Assembly (NCBI GenBank): GCA_963575745.1
Contig: CAUYUJ010016707.1
Span: forward strand, 120,548 to 184,547
Length of the DNA: 64,000 nucleotides
Origin: Prorocentrum cordatum
Lineage: Eukaryota; Sar; Dinophyceae; Prorocentrales; Prorocentraceae
Reading direction: 5' to 3'
In this document: positions 1-11,335 of the stretch, in pieces
How the letters are laid out: the number at the start of each line of letters is the position of its first letter
Position numbering within the stretch: the stretch's first letter is position 1
Translations under genes and position numbers: made by a program
The notes under the pieces: model-generated
The model's input: only the letters and a program-made list of their open reading frames with translations
What the model was told of the DNA's origin: nothing
Database searches by the model: none

Positions 1-61
1 TATTGGGTTTTCAATGGTTTTGGAGCCTTGTCTTGCGAAGTTGATGGAAGCTGTGGGGAGG

Positions 62-113
62 AGGGGGAGCGGATGAGGGGAGGGAGGAGGAGGAGGAGGA
101 GGAGGAGGAGGAG
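62..113. repeat. (GGA)n microsatellite
   Basis: Uninterrupted GGA/GAG triplets, followed by a T-run. Reads as poly-Arg or poly-Glu in open frames; no gene supported. Confidence 0.9.
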
Positions 114-157
114 GATTTTTTTTTGCATGGGACCATGCTGCAGCCCACATACACCAC

Positions 158-619
158 TCAGGGTGGGCGAGGCCCTGAGGGACAACAGTAAACTGAGCCG
201 TGACCGATCGCACACACAACGAACGGAACGGACCAGCGAGTGCGCCTTGCACTGTGCAAACAGGGCATAGCACTCACAGATGGCAAAACGTGCTTAAATT
301 GACGGAGACCCCACTCTTTTTTGGATGGAACCCCTTTTTTCAACTTAGTCCACGGATTGCTGTGTGTGGCCACTTTGTCTGGCTCACACTTCTTGTCGAG
401 GTTCCGCAATTGGCCTCCCGAGGCCATATAACCGCACTTGTGGCAAATACAAATAAAGGACCCGTCCGAACAATCGAGCAGCACACACACGTGCCCGAGC
501 GCTCTGAGCCTGGCAGGTGAGACTTTCAGGACAGCATCGCACTTGCCAGCAGGTGGCTGGGCCGAAGACATGCCGCGCTTGCCTCGCAAACGCGCGGCAC
601 ACTGCCAATAGGTGCCCAC
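158..619 (-). pseudogene. C-terminal zinc-binding tail of LINE-like element
   Basis: Contains HVCVLLDCSDGSFICICHKC followed about 17 residues later by KKCEP, a His/Cys arrangement resembling the short zinc motif that closes many dinoflagellate RT polyproteins (from memory of the family, not checked). It follows the RNase H domain on the same strand. Frame continuity with RNase H is lost. Confidence 0.5.
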
Positions 620-680
620 CCAGCTCCACTGATGGACATTCCTTTTCTCCCCCTGCGGACGCTCCGCAGGGGGAGGAGGA

Positions 681-1377
681 TCACGCTGGACATTGGGGGC
701 CCAACACTAAGCGAGGCCAGAGAGGAAGCAGCATGGCCCCTAGTCGGCCGACGGCTCTGGCAACAGCAACATCGCGATCAAGGCCCTCGAGATCGGCGGA
801 CGACGGCACAGGATGCAAGAGTGCCGCTTCCTTGGCCGTCTTATCCGCCCAATCGTTGCCTTGGCGCAAATAACGATCCCGATCGTCGGCGGCAGCCTGG
901 ACGTCCAAATGGGCCTTAACCTTTTCCAGCTGCACCTGAGACCAGTGATCCTTCAAATGCTGGGCCATGCCACTATACATACGCTTGCCTGAGCACATCT
1001 CAGGCCACGGCAGCTGCGCAAAATCCACACAGCCCTGGCGGGTCAGAAAAAATCGTGGTTGGGCCAGTCGCCCACTGCGCGGCAACTGACATGGCATGAT
1101 ATTATGCAGCCTGCGGCGTCTGCGGGCACGGCGCCCACACTGGACCTTTCACTCGCACAATAGCATTCCCCGTTTCTTTGGACGCGACCACGATCGACCA
1201 ACCAGCGCGGTTTAATTCGCCAACTTTGAAGCGAGTGCACGGGCCGTCCACGAAAATGTCACCCTCGAAACACTTGACAATGTCCCCCTCCTCCTCCACC
1301 CAATCCACCTTGATGCCCCCCGACACTAGGGGCTGCGGGAAGTTGGAAGGGTGGGGGAAGACGCCGTACCAGGCCAA
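681..1377 (-). pseudogene. RNase H domain of LINE-like element, decayed
   Basis: Two frames together carry RNase H signatures. The first (1377-1102) has GDIFVDGPCTRF followed by AGWSIVV, like the first strand with its catalytic aspartate. The second (1097-681) has EKVKAHLDV and then QGNDWADKTAKEAA, the typical last motif (KAH...GNxxAD..A). A frame change near 1100 separates them. Family knowledge: RNase H removes RNA from the RNA-DNA hybrid during reverse transcription. Confidence 0.8.
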
Positions 1378-1389
1378 GTTGTCATCCGC

Positions 1390-1944
1390 CTAAGCTGCCC
1401 ACGCTTGGATATCCTGTCGAACTAGCTGATCACGCAACTCGACCACCTCGGGGCATTGACAATCCCAGAGGCGATGTCTAGGCGTGTCTAAGCCATCACC
1501 ACAGAGCGGGCACACCGTGGTAGGCAGCACGTAACCTCGGCTGGCCGCCCGTTGGCGAGTGTAAATCGCCTGGCAAAAAAGAGCCCGTAAACAACCTTTC
1601 TGAAAGGGGGTGTATTTGGAGCTATGGAGGTAGCTGCGGACAGGATCGACACACGCTCTCCCCTTCATATTGAGCCTGGCCCCCAGATCCCACTCGAGGC
1701 CCCTCACAACAGCCTTCCGCAGAAGCGCGCGGATCATCTGGGGGGGAAACTCCGCAAGCTTGAGCTCCTCCCCCAAATCGGCAACCAGGACCCCGAACGC
1801 AGGCATAGTCCAGGAAATGCGCTCCAGAGACTTACGAAGGGCCGTGACAGGCCCCGAGACACTTCGCCACAGCGGGGATTCACCCTCAAAGCCAGCCTGC
1901 CAAGCAGCACGAAGCTCAGGCAGAGACAAGGTGCGCCGATACAA
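1390..1944 (-). pseudogene. RT-linked zinc-binding region of LINE-like element
   Basis: An open frame of about 184 codons directly following the RT thumb. Near its end it has CPLCGDGLDTPRHRLWDCQC, a CxxC...H...C arrangement like the zinc-binding motif found after the RT in many LINE polyproteins. It overlaps the upstream frame slightly, pointing to a frameshift at about 1930. The next domain downstream is RNase H, which supports the order. Confidence 0.7.
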
Positions 1945-3790
1945 TCAATGATGGGCCCACCAAAATCTCCTTAGACCAGCGTATAATGGGAGCGACACTC
2001 GCATGCCAACACGGCTCCCCGTGCGCAAGCAAAAGAGCGGTCAACGATCGGCCCTTAGCCGACTGCTGCAAAACAGCTCCAGCCCGGCGCCGATAATTCA
2101 AGAGCTCGAAATCGGAAACCCCATGGACCTCGGACCCGAAAAGCTCCGACGCCAAGGCCCCAGAAGCAAACACGTTTCGGGCAACGCGGCCCCCAACCGT
2201 AGGCCGCAAACGGGCCAGCCGAGCAACGAACCCCACGCTTTTCCGTTCACGCTTTTTATGCTTGGCACTCCGTCTCTTGACTCGACGAGGCCGGCCAGCA
2301 CAATCATCAACCCCGAGGTTCGGCGCCGACGCGACAAGAGGTCCAGCCAGCCCTCCAAGCTCGGCGGCCAGCTCGCGCCCCAGCGCCTTAGAAGAACAAA
2401 TCAGCGACCGCTTCCCTTCGTCATTACTGACCTTAGCCCCCACCCCGTCCTCCAAGACCGAGTACAGCTGACGAGCAACAGGAGGCAAACTGGCCACGAT
2501 GTATCCCTCAGTACCCGTAGCACTCACCCCTGAATCGTCAATGTACTACTTAAAGTGCACCTGGGGGGATCTCAAGCTTGTCCAGGTCCTGAATAGCATA
2601 AACCCGAAGAAAAGTAGTGGCGAACGTACACCCCGCGATAATGCCCCCCTCGGCCCAATAGGGCCCATCCACGAACCCGTTAAGGACGAAAAAACGAGCC
2701 TGGAGGTACATGGCAATCGCCAGCCGAGCGATAGCCAGCGGGAAATGCATCTGCCTGGCGCGCCACAACAACATTTTCAGGTTAATGGTTTCATAGTACT
2801 TGTAGAGGTCAAGCAGCACCGTAGCCGCTTCTTTTTTAGACAAGGTAGACGTCTCCGCACGGACCGCCTGCCTCCAAACAACGTCCTGAGCCCCCATCGA
2901 AGGGGCCCGCCGCAAAATACTCACGAGAGTGGGTGAATTCCCACTGCTGGGCCAGCGGGCGCCTCACCTTGCCATACGCACGGTGCAGGGCACAGAAGTT
3001 CCCAACGGGACGAAACCCCACACTCGCTTTAGGGATGAGGGAAAGAAGAGTGACGGAGATCTGGACTGGGATCAAAGCCGCGAGCTCAGGCAAACAGGTC
3101 CACGACCGCAAGCAACGACGCGTCACCCATAAACGAGAAGTGCTTCATGTGAAAGCCATCCACACTGACAGAAACATTGTCCTTAAACTTCCTAGAAAAG
3201 TTCCTTTTGGCTTCCACAGGCACGGGAGGCAGAGGCGGGGCCAACTCACCGATCTCGAACCAACTCCCCGTCCCTCCGTCCCCCCAGAGCTTCGAAAACT
3301 TGGAAGCTTCAGCTTTGAGTAAAGACAGAGGGTCAGCCACCACCACCCCATCCAGGGACAGGGTGGTGGTGGGGGTCCAGGGAAAGGCCCCCTTGGAGAC
3401 CATGTGCACACGACGGGCCCCCCGATGCGCTTTGAAGAGAAGCCACTCCCTCCATTCCTGATTGGCTTGCTTCCTGGATCCCGCTTCCACCTCCGACAGA
3501 ACAACCTGGAAGGTGCCCACCAAGTGAGCAAAAAGGTCGAAGCCGGGCCCGTCCTTGGCCTCGTACATCGGCAACTCACGAATAAACTCGAGCAGAGCTG
3601 ACAGGTAGCTGGCTGCTGGCCCTAAGTACTGCGAAAACTGAGGCGGCGACTCCAAGGCCTGGAGCACCGAGTGGATGCCCGTCTGGCTGCCATCTGACCA
3701 GAAGCCTTCGAAATGACAAAACATGTTGGCCAACCACCTGCACGCGAACAACTCATTAGACTTGCTAGGAGCCCCTTGAGAAGCAGGAGG
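1916..3790 (-). pseudogene. Reverse transcriptase domain, decayed
   Basis: In order on the minus strand: the pre-RT motif VDGFHMKHFSFMGD (near 3130-3180), RT box 1 LIPKASVGFRPVG (near 3000-3040, different frame), a WRQAVRAE segment and palm motif A VLLDLYKYYE (near 2780-2880), then GIIAGCTFATTF (motif B region, near 2620). The catalytic box YIDD lies at 2534-2545, immediately preceded in frame by a TAG stop (2546-2548), and is followed by an open thumb-like region to 1916. At least three frame changes and one stop separate the boxes. The aspartates survive but the copy cannot encode an intact enzyme. Confidence 0.85.
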
Positions 3791-4050
3791 AGGAGGAGGA
3801 GGAGGAGGAGGAGGAGGATGAGGGGGAGGAAGACGAGGAGGTGCATAGTGAAGCCAGGGTGCATCAATGATGCTGTAATGCACCCTTCCGTATTAGGAGC
3901 GAGAGGAGGATATCCAGAGTGACGCCATGATGCATCAACGATGCTGCAATGCACCATCCCGTAGGAGGATCAGGAGGAGGAGGACGAGGAATAGGAAGTT
4001 CAGAGTAAGCCCAAAATGCACGAACGATGCTGTAATGCACCCTTCCGTCC
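3786..4050 (+). repeat. (GGA)n tract and three copies of a 33-bp motif
   Basis: After GGA triplets (3786-3835), a motif beginning TGCATCAATGATGCTGTAAT and ending CCTTCCGT occurs at 3860-3892, 3931-3963 and 4017-4048, spaced 71 and 86 bp, with spacers rich in GGA. Each copy is partly self-complementary (TGCAT...ATGCA). No gene supported. Confidence 0.8.
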
Positions 4051-4310
4051 CATGCTCCCTCCTCCTCGTGTGCGATTGGCGCGTGTGCGATTGGCGCGCT
4101 TGCTCGTGAGCGGCAAGCTGTCTTTTCCCAGGCGCGCTGCAGCGTGGGTACCCACGCTGGCCAGTGCGGAGCGCATAAGAGATCGGCGCGGTCACCGTGC
4201 ATGCGGCAGTTAGCGCTGTCAGAAAACATTAATCAGCATCGCCGTCGCCTCTGATCCCTTGGAACATCGCGTATGCGAAAACACACAGGCCACCGAACAA
4301 CCGATGACCT

Positions 4311-4646
4311 AGTAGTAGTAGTAGTAGCAGCAGTAGTAGTATTAGTCGGCGTCATCTTCGTGGGTATAACAGGAGTAATTGGTGTTTTAATAGTAATAGT
4401 AGAAGTAGTAGTCGTAGTCGTCGTAGAAGTAGTAGTAGTGACGAGTACTTTTATAAAAATTGCAAATAGTGGTAATAGTAGCAATAATAACAGAATAATT
4501 CATACTAGTAGTAGTATTCGCAATAATAAGAGTAGCCGGAATAGTTACAGCAGCAGGAGTCGCACAAACAGCTTCAATGGTAAAAACAATGATAATAGCA
4601 GTGGAATAAGTAGTAGTAAGTATTGTCGCACTAGTAGTAGCAGTAG

Positions 4647-4690
<44 letters not shown>

Positions 4691-4804
4691 ACAGTAACAG
4701 TAGTAGTAGTAGTAGTGGTAGTAGTAGTAGTAGTAGCAGTAGTAGTAGTAGTAGTAGTAGTAGTGGTTGCAATATTCGTGGACGTCGTAATCGTAATCGC
4801 AGTC

Positions 4805-4838
<34 letters not shown>

Positions 4839-5021
4839 CAGTAGTAGTAGTAGTAGTGGTAGTAGTAGTAGTACTATAGTAGTAGTAGTAGTAGTAGTAG
4901 TAGTAGCAGTAGTCGGAGTAGTAATAATAATAATAGTAGTGCTAGTAGTAGTAGTAGTAGTAGTAGTCGTAGTAGTAGTAGTAGTAGTATCAATAACAGT
5001 AGTAGTAGTAGCAGTAGTAGC

Positions 5022-5065
<44 letters not shown>

Positions 5066-5787
5066 TAGTAGTAGTAGTAGCAGTAGTGGTGGAAGTAGTA
5101 GTAGTAATATCAGTACAAGCGGCACTATCAGTAGCAATAGCAGAAGCAGTAGCAGCAGTAGTAGTAGCAGCAGCACTGGCAGTAGTAGTAGTAGTAGTAG
5201 TAGTAGTAGGTAGTAGGTAGTAGAAGTAGTAGTAGTCGTACTTTCAAAAGTAATGATAGCACGAGTAGCAGGAGTAGCAATAGTAGCAGTAGTCGTAGTC
5301 GTAGTCGTAGTAGTAGTAGTAGTTGGAATAGTAGTAGTAGTAGTAGTAGTAGTAGCCGTAGTAGTAGTAGTAGTAATGGTAGTAGTAGTTGCAGTCACAG
5401 TAGTAGCAGCAACAGTAGTAGTCGCCGTCGCGGTCGTAATAGTAGTCGTCGTCATAACGCCAACAATGTAGCATTAGCCGTGGCAGTGGTGAACTTGTAG
5501 TTGTTGTAGTAGTAGTAGTAGTAGTATAATATAATATTCGTAGTAGTAGTGATGGTAATACGGATTGTAACTAGACAAATAACATTGAAAATAGTAAGAC
5601 GTCGTAGTAGTAGTAGTAGTAGTAGTAGTAGTCGTCGTCGTAGTCGTGATACTAACAATTGTAGTCGTCGTAATAGTAGTCTAGCAGTAGTAGCAGTCGC
5701 AGTAACAAAGGTCGTACTACTAGCGGTAGTTGTAGCAGTAATCGTACGAGTATTAGTAGTAGAAGTAGTCGTAGTAGTGGTAATAGT

Positions 5788-5827
<40 letters not shown>

Positions 5828-6196
5828 CGTAGCAGTAGTAGTAGGAGTAGTAGTAGTAGTAGCAGTAGTAGTCGTAGTAGTAGTAGTAGCAGTAGTAGTA
5901 GTAGTAGTAGTAGCAGTAGTGGTGGTAGTAGTAGTAGTGGTCGTAGTAGTCGTCGTCGTAGTAGTAGTAGTACTCGTAGTGACCGTTGCAGTCGTTGTAA
6001 TCGTGATCATCGAAGCAGTCGTAGGTAGGTCTGTGGGTAGGTAGGTAGGTAGGCAGGTAGGTAGGTAGGTAGGCAGGTAGGTAGCAGTAGTAGTAGCAGT
6101 AGTAGCAGCAGCAGCAGTAGTAGTAGTCGTAGTAGTAGTAGTAGTAGTAGTAGTAGTGATAATACTAATAATAGTAGTAGTGGTGGTAGTAGTAAA

Positions 6197-6253
<57 letters not shown>

Positions 6254-6285
6254 CAGTAGTAGTAGTAGCAGTGGCAGTGGTAGTG

Positions 6286-6318
<33 letters not shown>

Positions 6319-6321
6319 ATC

Positions 6322-6354
<33 letters not shown>

Positions 6355-6386
6355 ATCGTTGTAGTAATCGTAGTAGTAATCGTAGC

Positions 6387-6433
<47 letters not shown>

Positions 6434-6645
6434 TGGTAGTGGTAGTGATAGTGGTAGTAGTAGTAGTAGTAGTAATAACAACAATAATAAGAATCGTCGT
6501 AGTCGTAGTCGTATAAGTAATCGTAACAGTAGTCGTAGTAGTAGTAGTAATAGTAGTAGTAGTAATAATAATAGTAGTAGTAGTAGCAGTAGTAGTAGTA
6601 GTCGCAGTCGTAGTCGTAGTAGTAGTAGCAGTAGTAGTAGTAGTA

Positions 6646-6678
<33 letters not shown>

Positions 6679-6770
6679 GTCGTAGTCGTAGTCGTAGTCG
6701 TAGTAGAAGTAGAAGTAGTAGTAGTAATAGTAGTAGTAGTAGTAGTAGGAGTAGTAGTAGTAGCAGTAGC

Positions 6771-6810
<40 letters not shown>

Positions 6811-6857
6811 TTCGTAGATGTAGATGTAGATGTAGAAGTAGTAGTGGTAGTAGTAGT

Positions 6858-6889
<32 letters not shown>

Positions 6890-6930
6890 TAGAAGAAGTA
6901 GTAATAGTAGTAATCATATTCATCATAGGG
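4311..6930. repeat. 2.6-kb (AGT)n trinucleotide tract
   Basis: Almost entirely AGT/GTA/TAG units with scattered CGT, AGC and AAT variants, plus a short (GTAG)n block at about 6029-6085. Open frames of several hundred codons on both strands are the repeat read as poly-Ser, poly-Val, poly-Leu or poly-Thr and are not treated as genes. Confidence 0.95.
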
Positions 6931-6944
6931 TGGTCATACAAGGG

Positions 6945-7265
6945 AACTTGCGCGGCGCCTGAGCGGAGGCGCAAGTCTCGGACAACAATATTCGCGGCGC
7001 CGAAAAGAGAGTGGCAATTCGCCCTCTTGCGCGAAGTATGCGTCGCGTTCCAGACTTGCCACGCATTTCGCCACACCGACGGCGGAACGTACATGATGAA
7101 AGGAAAAACGTGGACGCTGTATTGTTGCAGTTGGATGCAGATGGGATGGAACCATCCAGAGCGCAACGTTCAAAAGACAATTTAATCCACCGCGCGCGCG
7201 AGCGGGGCCGGCGCCCGACGAATTGTGGAGTGAGAAATGCGCGCCGCGCCCGAGGGAAAACGCAA
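6945..7265 (+). repeat. Dispersed repeat, copies 1 and 2 (second truncated)
   Basis: The segment 6945-7160 (marked by GCGGCGCCGA, CGCCCTCTTGCGCG, a CCACGCATTTCGC stretch and ATTGTTGCAGTTGGATG) matches 8030-8215 base for base over many short runs. A second copy starts at 7208 with GGCGCCCGACGA and is cut by the minisatellite at about 7266. Reverse-strand reading gives MRGKSGTRR here and MRGRSGTRR in the 8.0-kb copy, so similarity is visible at peptide level, but frames are short and broken. Confidence 0.75.
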
Positions 7266-7986
7266 CGTCCAGTAAAACCGAACTCCCAGCAGGGCCCCAG
7301 AGGGCCCCAGGCAGCCCCAGCAAGAGGCGTCAGGAAACCCAAGGGGGCCCCAGAGAGGCCTCAGGAGGCCCCAGGCGGCCCCGGGACGTCCCAGGATGAG
7401 CCAGGACCATTCAGGAGACCCCCCCCCCCCCGAGGCCGCAGGAAGCGCCAGGAGGCCCCAGGAGGCCCGCCCCCGGATGCTCCAGAAACCCGAATAACAA
7501 AAACCCACAGGACAAGAGGCCCCGGGAGGCCCAGGAGGCCCCAGGATCCCTCGGGAGACCTGAGGAGGCCCCAGGAAACCCAGGAGGCCCCAGGAGGCCC
7601 AGAAAGCCGCAGGAGGCCCCAAGGAGGCCCAGAAAACCGCAGGAGGCCCCAAGAAACTCAGGAGGTTCCAGGACACCCCAGGAGGCTTCAGAAAGCCCCA
7701 AGAGGGCCGCAAAACACTCCAGGATGCCCCGAAAAGCTCCAAAAGACCCCAGGAGGCTTCAGGAGGCCCCAGAAGGTTTCAGAAGGCACCAAGAAACCCC
7801 AGGGTGCCACAGGAGGCCACAGGAGGCCCCAGGAGGTTTCAGACGGCCCGAGGAAGCCCAAGAAACCTCAATAGGTTTCAGGAAGCTTCAGTATGCCCCA
7901 GGATGCTCCAGGAGGCCCGGGGAAGCCCCAGAAAGCCCCAGGAGGACTCAGGAGGCCCCAGGAAGCCCCAAAAAGCCCCAGGAGGC
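7266..7986. repeat. GGCCCCAGGA-type degenerate minisatellite
   Basis: Roughly 720 bp of imperfect 9-12 bp units of the type CCCCAGGAGGC, with AGAAA variants. Long frames (Pro/Arg-rich on plus, Trp/Gly/Leu-rich on minus) are shadows of it. A related CCCCAAGAGGCC tract occurs at 14.9-15.1 kb. Confidence 0.9.
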
Positions 7987-7987
7987 C

Positions 7988-8215
7988 CCAGGCGCCCGAC
8001 GAGTTGGCGAGCGACAAATGTGCGCCTCGCCATGGCGGGAGCGCCACTTTCAGAAAAATGTGTGCGGCGCCGAGACGATAACGACACTTCGCCCTTTCGC
8101 GCGGGGAGCGCGCCGCGTCCCACTCCTGCCGCGCATCTCGCGACGTGGACCACGCACGCCCATGTTGAGAAGAAGAACGCAGATGTTGTATTGTGTTGCA
8201 GGTTCGGATGGGGCT
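7988..8215 (+). repeat. Dispersed repeat, copy 3
   Basis: Begins GCGCCCGACGAGTTGGCGAG, passes GCGGCGCCGAGACG and CTTCGCCCTTTCGCG, and ends near TTGTATTGTGTTGCAGG. It is the most complete copy of the unit seen at 6945-7265, on the same strand. No protein function can be assigned. Confidence 0.75.
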
Positions 8216-8345
8216 TCCCGTGTTGGTGGGCCACAGGAGGCCCCAGGAGGCTTCAGAAGGCCGAAAGAAGCCTCAGAAGGCCCCAAGAAACTTTTTCCCA
8301 ACCATCTTGTGGTGTTGGGTCCTCGTTTTGAAGAGACGGTCCCCG

Positions 8346-8452
8346 CGTCCTCCTCTCCTCTCCTCTCCTCTCCTCTCCTCTCCTCTCCTCTCCTCTCCTC
8401 TCCTCTCCTCTCCTCTCCTCCTCCTCTCCTCCTCCTCCTCCCCCTCTTCCCT
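8346..8452. repeat. (TCCTC)n microsatellite
   Basis: About twenty TCCTC pentamers, decaying to CTC triplets and C-runs just before the 90-bp satellite begins. Confidence 0.92.
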
Positions 8453-8470
8453 GCGTTTCACCCACCCAGT

Positions 8471-10890
8471 ACAGCGCTTCGTAGCCCCATAGGAGCTCCG
8501 CCGAAGGCCCCAGTGCTGCCGCCCGCATGCGTCACCACACCCAATTCGGCACACCCCTCACACGTTCGTGGCCCCATAGGGAGCTCCGCCGAAGGCCTCA
8601 GTGCTGCCGCCCGCATGCGTCACCCACACCCAATTCGGTACACCCCTCACACGTTTCGTGGCCCCATAGGGAGCTCCGCCGAAGGCCCCAGTGCTGCCGC
8701 CCGCATGCGTCACCCACACCCAATTCGGCACACCCGTCACACGCTTCGTGGCCCCATAGGGAGCTCCGCCGAAGGCCCCAGTGCTGCCGCCCGCATGCGT
8801 CACGCACACCCAATTCGGCACACCCCTCACACGTTTCGTGGCCCCGCTCCGCCGAAGGCCCCAGTGCTGCCGCCCGCATGCGTCACACCCAATTCGGCAC
8901 ACCCCTCACACGTTTCGTGGCCCCATAGGAGCTCCGCCGAAGGCCCCAGTGCTGCCGCCGCATGCGTCACGCCCACCAATTCGGCACACCCCACACGTTT
9001 CGTGGCCCCATAGGGAGCTCCGCCAAAGGCCCCAGTGCTGCCGCCCGCATGCGTCACGCACACCCAATTCGGCACACCCCTCACACGCTTCGTGGCCCCA
9101 TAGGAGCTCCGCTGAAGGCCCAGTGCTGCCGCCCGCATGCGTCACCCACACCCAATCCCATTGGAGCTCCGCGAAGGCCCCAGTGCTGCCGCCCGCATGC
9201 ATCACCCACACCCAATTCGGCACACCCCTCACACGTTTCGTGGCCCCTAGGAGCTCCGCCGAAGGCCCAATGCTGCCGCCCGCATGCGTCACCCACACCC
9301 AATTCGGCACACCCCTCACACGCTTCGTGGCCCCATAGGAGCTCCGCCGAATGCCCCAATGCTGCCGCCCGCATGCGTCACCCACACACAATTCGGCACA
9401 CCCCTCACACGCGTCGTGGCCCCATAGGAGCTCCGCCGAAGGCCCTAGTGCTGCCGCCCGCATGCGTCACCCACACCCAATTCGGCACACCACACACACG
9501 TTTCGTGGCCCCCTAGGAACTCCGTTGAAGGCCGCAATGCTGCCGCCCGCATGCGTCACGCACACTCAATTCGGCACACCCCTCACACGCTTCGTGGCCC
9601 AATAGGGAGCGCCGCCGAAGGCCCCAGTGCTGCCGCCCGCATGCGTCCCGCACGCCCAATTCGGCACACCCCTCGCACGTTTCGTGGCCCCATAGGGAGC
9701 TCAGCCGAAGGCCCCAGTGCTGCGCCCGCATGCGTCACGCACACCCAATTCGGCACACCCCTCACACGTTTCGTGGCCCCATAGGAAGCTCCACCGAAGG
9801 CCCCAGTGCTGCCGCCCGCAGGCGTCACCCACACCCAATTCGGCACACCCCTCACACGTGTCGTGGCCCCATAGGGAGCTCCGCCGAAGGCCCCAATGCT
9901 GCCGCCCGCATGCGTCCCGCACACCCAATTCGGCACACCCCTCACACGTTTCGTGGCCCCGTAGGGAGCTCCGCCGAAGGCCCCAATGCTGCCGCCCGCA
10001 TGCGTCCTGCACGCCCATTTCGGCACACCCCTTACACGTTTCGTGGCCCCATAGGGAAGGAACTCTACCGAAGGCCCCAGTGCTACCGACCGCATGCGTC
10101 ACGCACACCCAATGTGGCACACCCCTCACACGTTTCGTGGCCCCATAGGGAGCTCCGCCAAAGGCCCCAGTGCTGCCGCCCGCATGCGTCACGCACACCC
10201 AATTCGGCACACCCTCACATGTTTCGTGGCCCCAAAGGGAGCTCCGCCGAAGGCCCCAGTGCTGCCGCCCGCATGCGTCCCGCACACCCATTTCGGCACA
10301 CCCCTCACGCGTTTCGTGGCCCCATAGGGAATGCGTCCCGCACACCCATTTCGGCATACCCTTCACACGCTTCGTGGCCCCATAGGGAGCTCCACCGAAG
10401 GCCCCAGTGGGTGTGACCGCGTGCGTCCCGCACATCCATTTCGGCACACCCCTCACGCGTTTCGTGACCCCTCACACGTTTCGTGGTCCCATAGGGAGCC
10501 CCACCGAAGGCTCCAATGGGTGTGCCCGCATGCGTCCCGCACACCCATTTTGGCACACCCCTCGCACGTTTCGTGGCCCCGTAGAGGGGCTCCACCGAAG
10601 GTCCCAGTGCTGCCGCCCGCATGCGTCCCGCACACCCATTTCGGCATACCCTTCACACGTTTCGTGGCCCCAAAGGGAGCTTCGCCGAAGGCCCCAATGG
10701 GTGTGCCCGCATGCGTCCCGCACACTCATTTCGGCACACCCCTCACGCGTTTCGTGACCCCTCGCACGTTTTGTGGTCCCGTAGGGAGCTCCACCGAAGG
10801 CCCCAGTGGGTGTGCCCGCATGCGTCCCGCACACCCATGTCGGCACACCCCTCGTACGTTTCGTGGCCCCGTAGGGGGCTCCACCGAAGA
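8471..10890 (+). repeat. 90-bp satellite array, about 27 copies
   Basis: Unit starts GAGCTCCGCCGAAGGCCCCA at 8581, 8671 and 8761 (exact 90-bp spacing), contains CCCGCATGCGTC and a CCAATTCGGCACACCCCTCA core, and ends TTTCGTGGCCCCATAGG. Short indels shift the register later. From about 10380 the units change to a second type with GGTGTGCCCGCATGCGTC and CACCCATTTCGGCA. Since 90 is a multiple of three, repetitive frames stay open on both strands; they are not considered genes. Confidence 0.95.
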
Positions 10891-11335
10891 AGATATTCAC
10901 AACTGCGGTACTCACAATTGCATATGGTTGGGTCCTTCGCCAAGATAATTTTGATCCGCGGGTCGAGAGCGAGCCTCTTCCGGTCGAAGCTAAGCGGGCC
11001 GCGCACAGCTTTAATTGACAGAGGGGGAAGGCAGAAGGAAGGGCCTCACGTCAAGGCCAAGAGAGGGCAAAGCCAGGCCCCAAGAAACAGGAGGCTTCGG
11101 GATGCCCCAGGAAGCCCCCGGGCCGTTTCTGGGCCGCATCTGGATCATGGGCGAACCGAGGCCCCACAAGCCCTTCCGTCCCGCCTCTCTCTCTCTCTCT
11201 CTCTCTCTCCCCCCCCCCGCCTCCATCTCTTTCCGATGCCGCGGCCGCGAGCACGGGGGAAAAAAAGGGTGCCACCGCCACGCTGGACCCGCACCACGCG
11301 GCACCAGAGCAAGTCCAGTGGTGCGCCCAGCCCTT
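10891..11335. other. Spacer without recognisable gene
   Basis: Contains a GGGGGAAGG-rich stretch, a short CCCCAAGAAACAGGAGGC block related to the 7.3-kb minisatellite, and a (CT)n run at about 11188-11208. No coding motif seen on either strand. Confidence 0.6.

Larger units (their letters stand above)
158..3790 (-). mobile_element. Decayed LINE-like (non-LTR) retroelement
   Basis: Read on the minus strand from 3790 to 158, broken frames give the order of a LINE-type polyprotein: a region ahead of the reverse transcriptase, the RT palm with a YIDD box, a CPLC...H...C zinc motif, RNase H, and a C-terminal HKCG-type zinc motif. No endonuclease domain was seen; the 5' end runs into a GGA tract at 3786-3835. 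Several frame changes and a stop just before YIDD show the copy is dead. The second element at 12.2-14.9 kb shares the same motif set, so both belong to one broad dinoflagellate lineage (inference). Confidence 0.85.

Noticed and set aside
4273-7166. Long poly-Ser, poly-Val, poly-Leu and poly-Thr frames
   Set aside because: All are the (AGT)n tract read in different frames and strands.
10540-10570. Spliced-leader-like TTTTGGC string
   Set aside because: Only a few bases match, and it is part of the 90-bp satellite unit.
8471-10890. Long Pro/Arg/His-rich repeat proteins in the 8.5-10.9 kb region
   Set aside because: Frames stay open on both strands because the 90-bp unit is a multiple of three; no start, splice or domain support.
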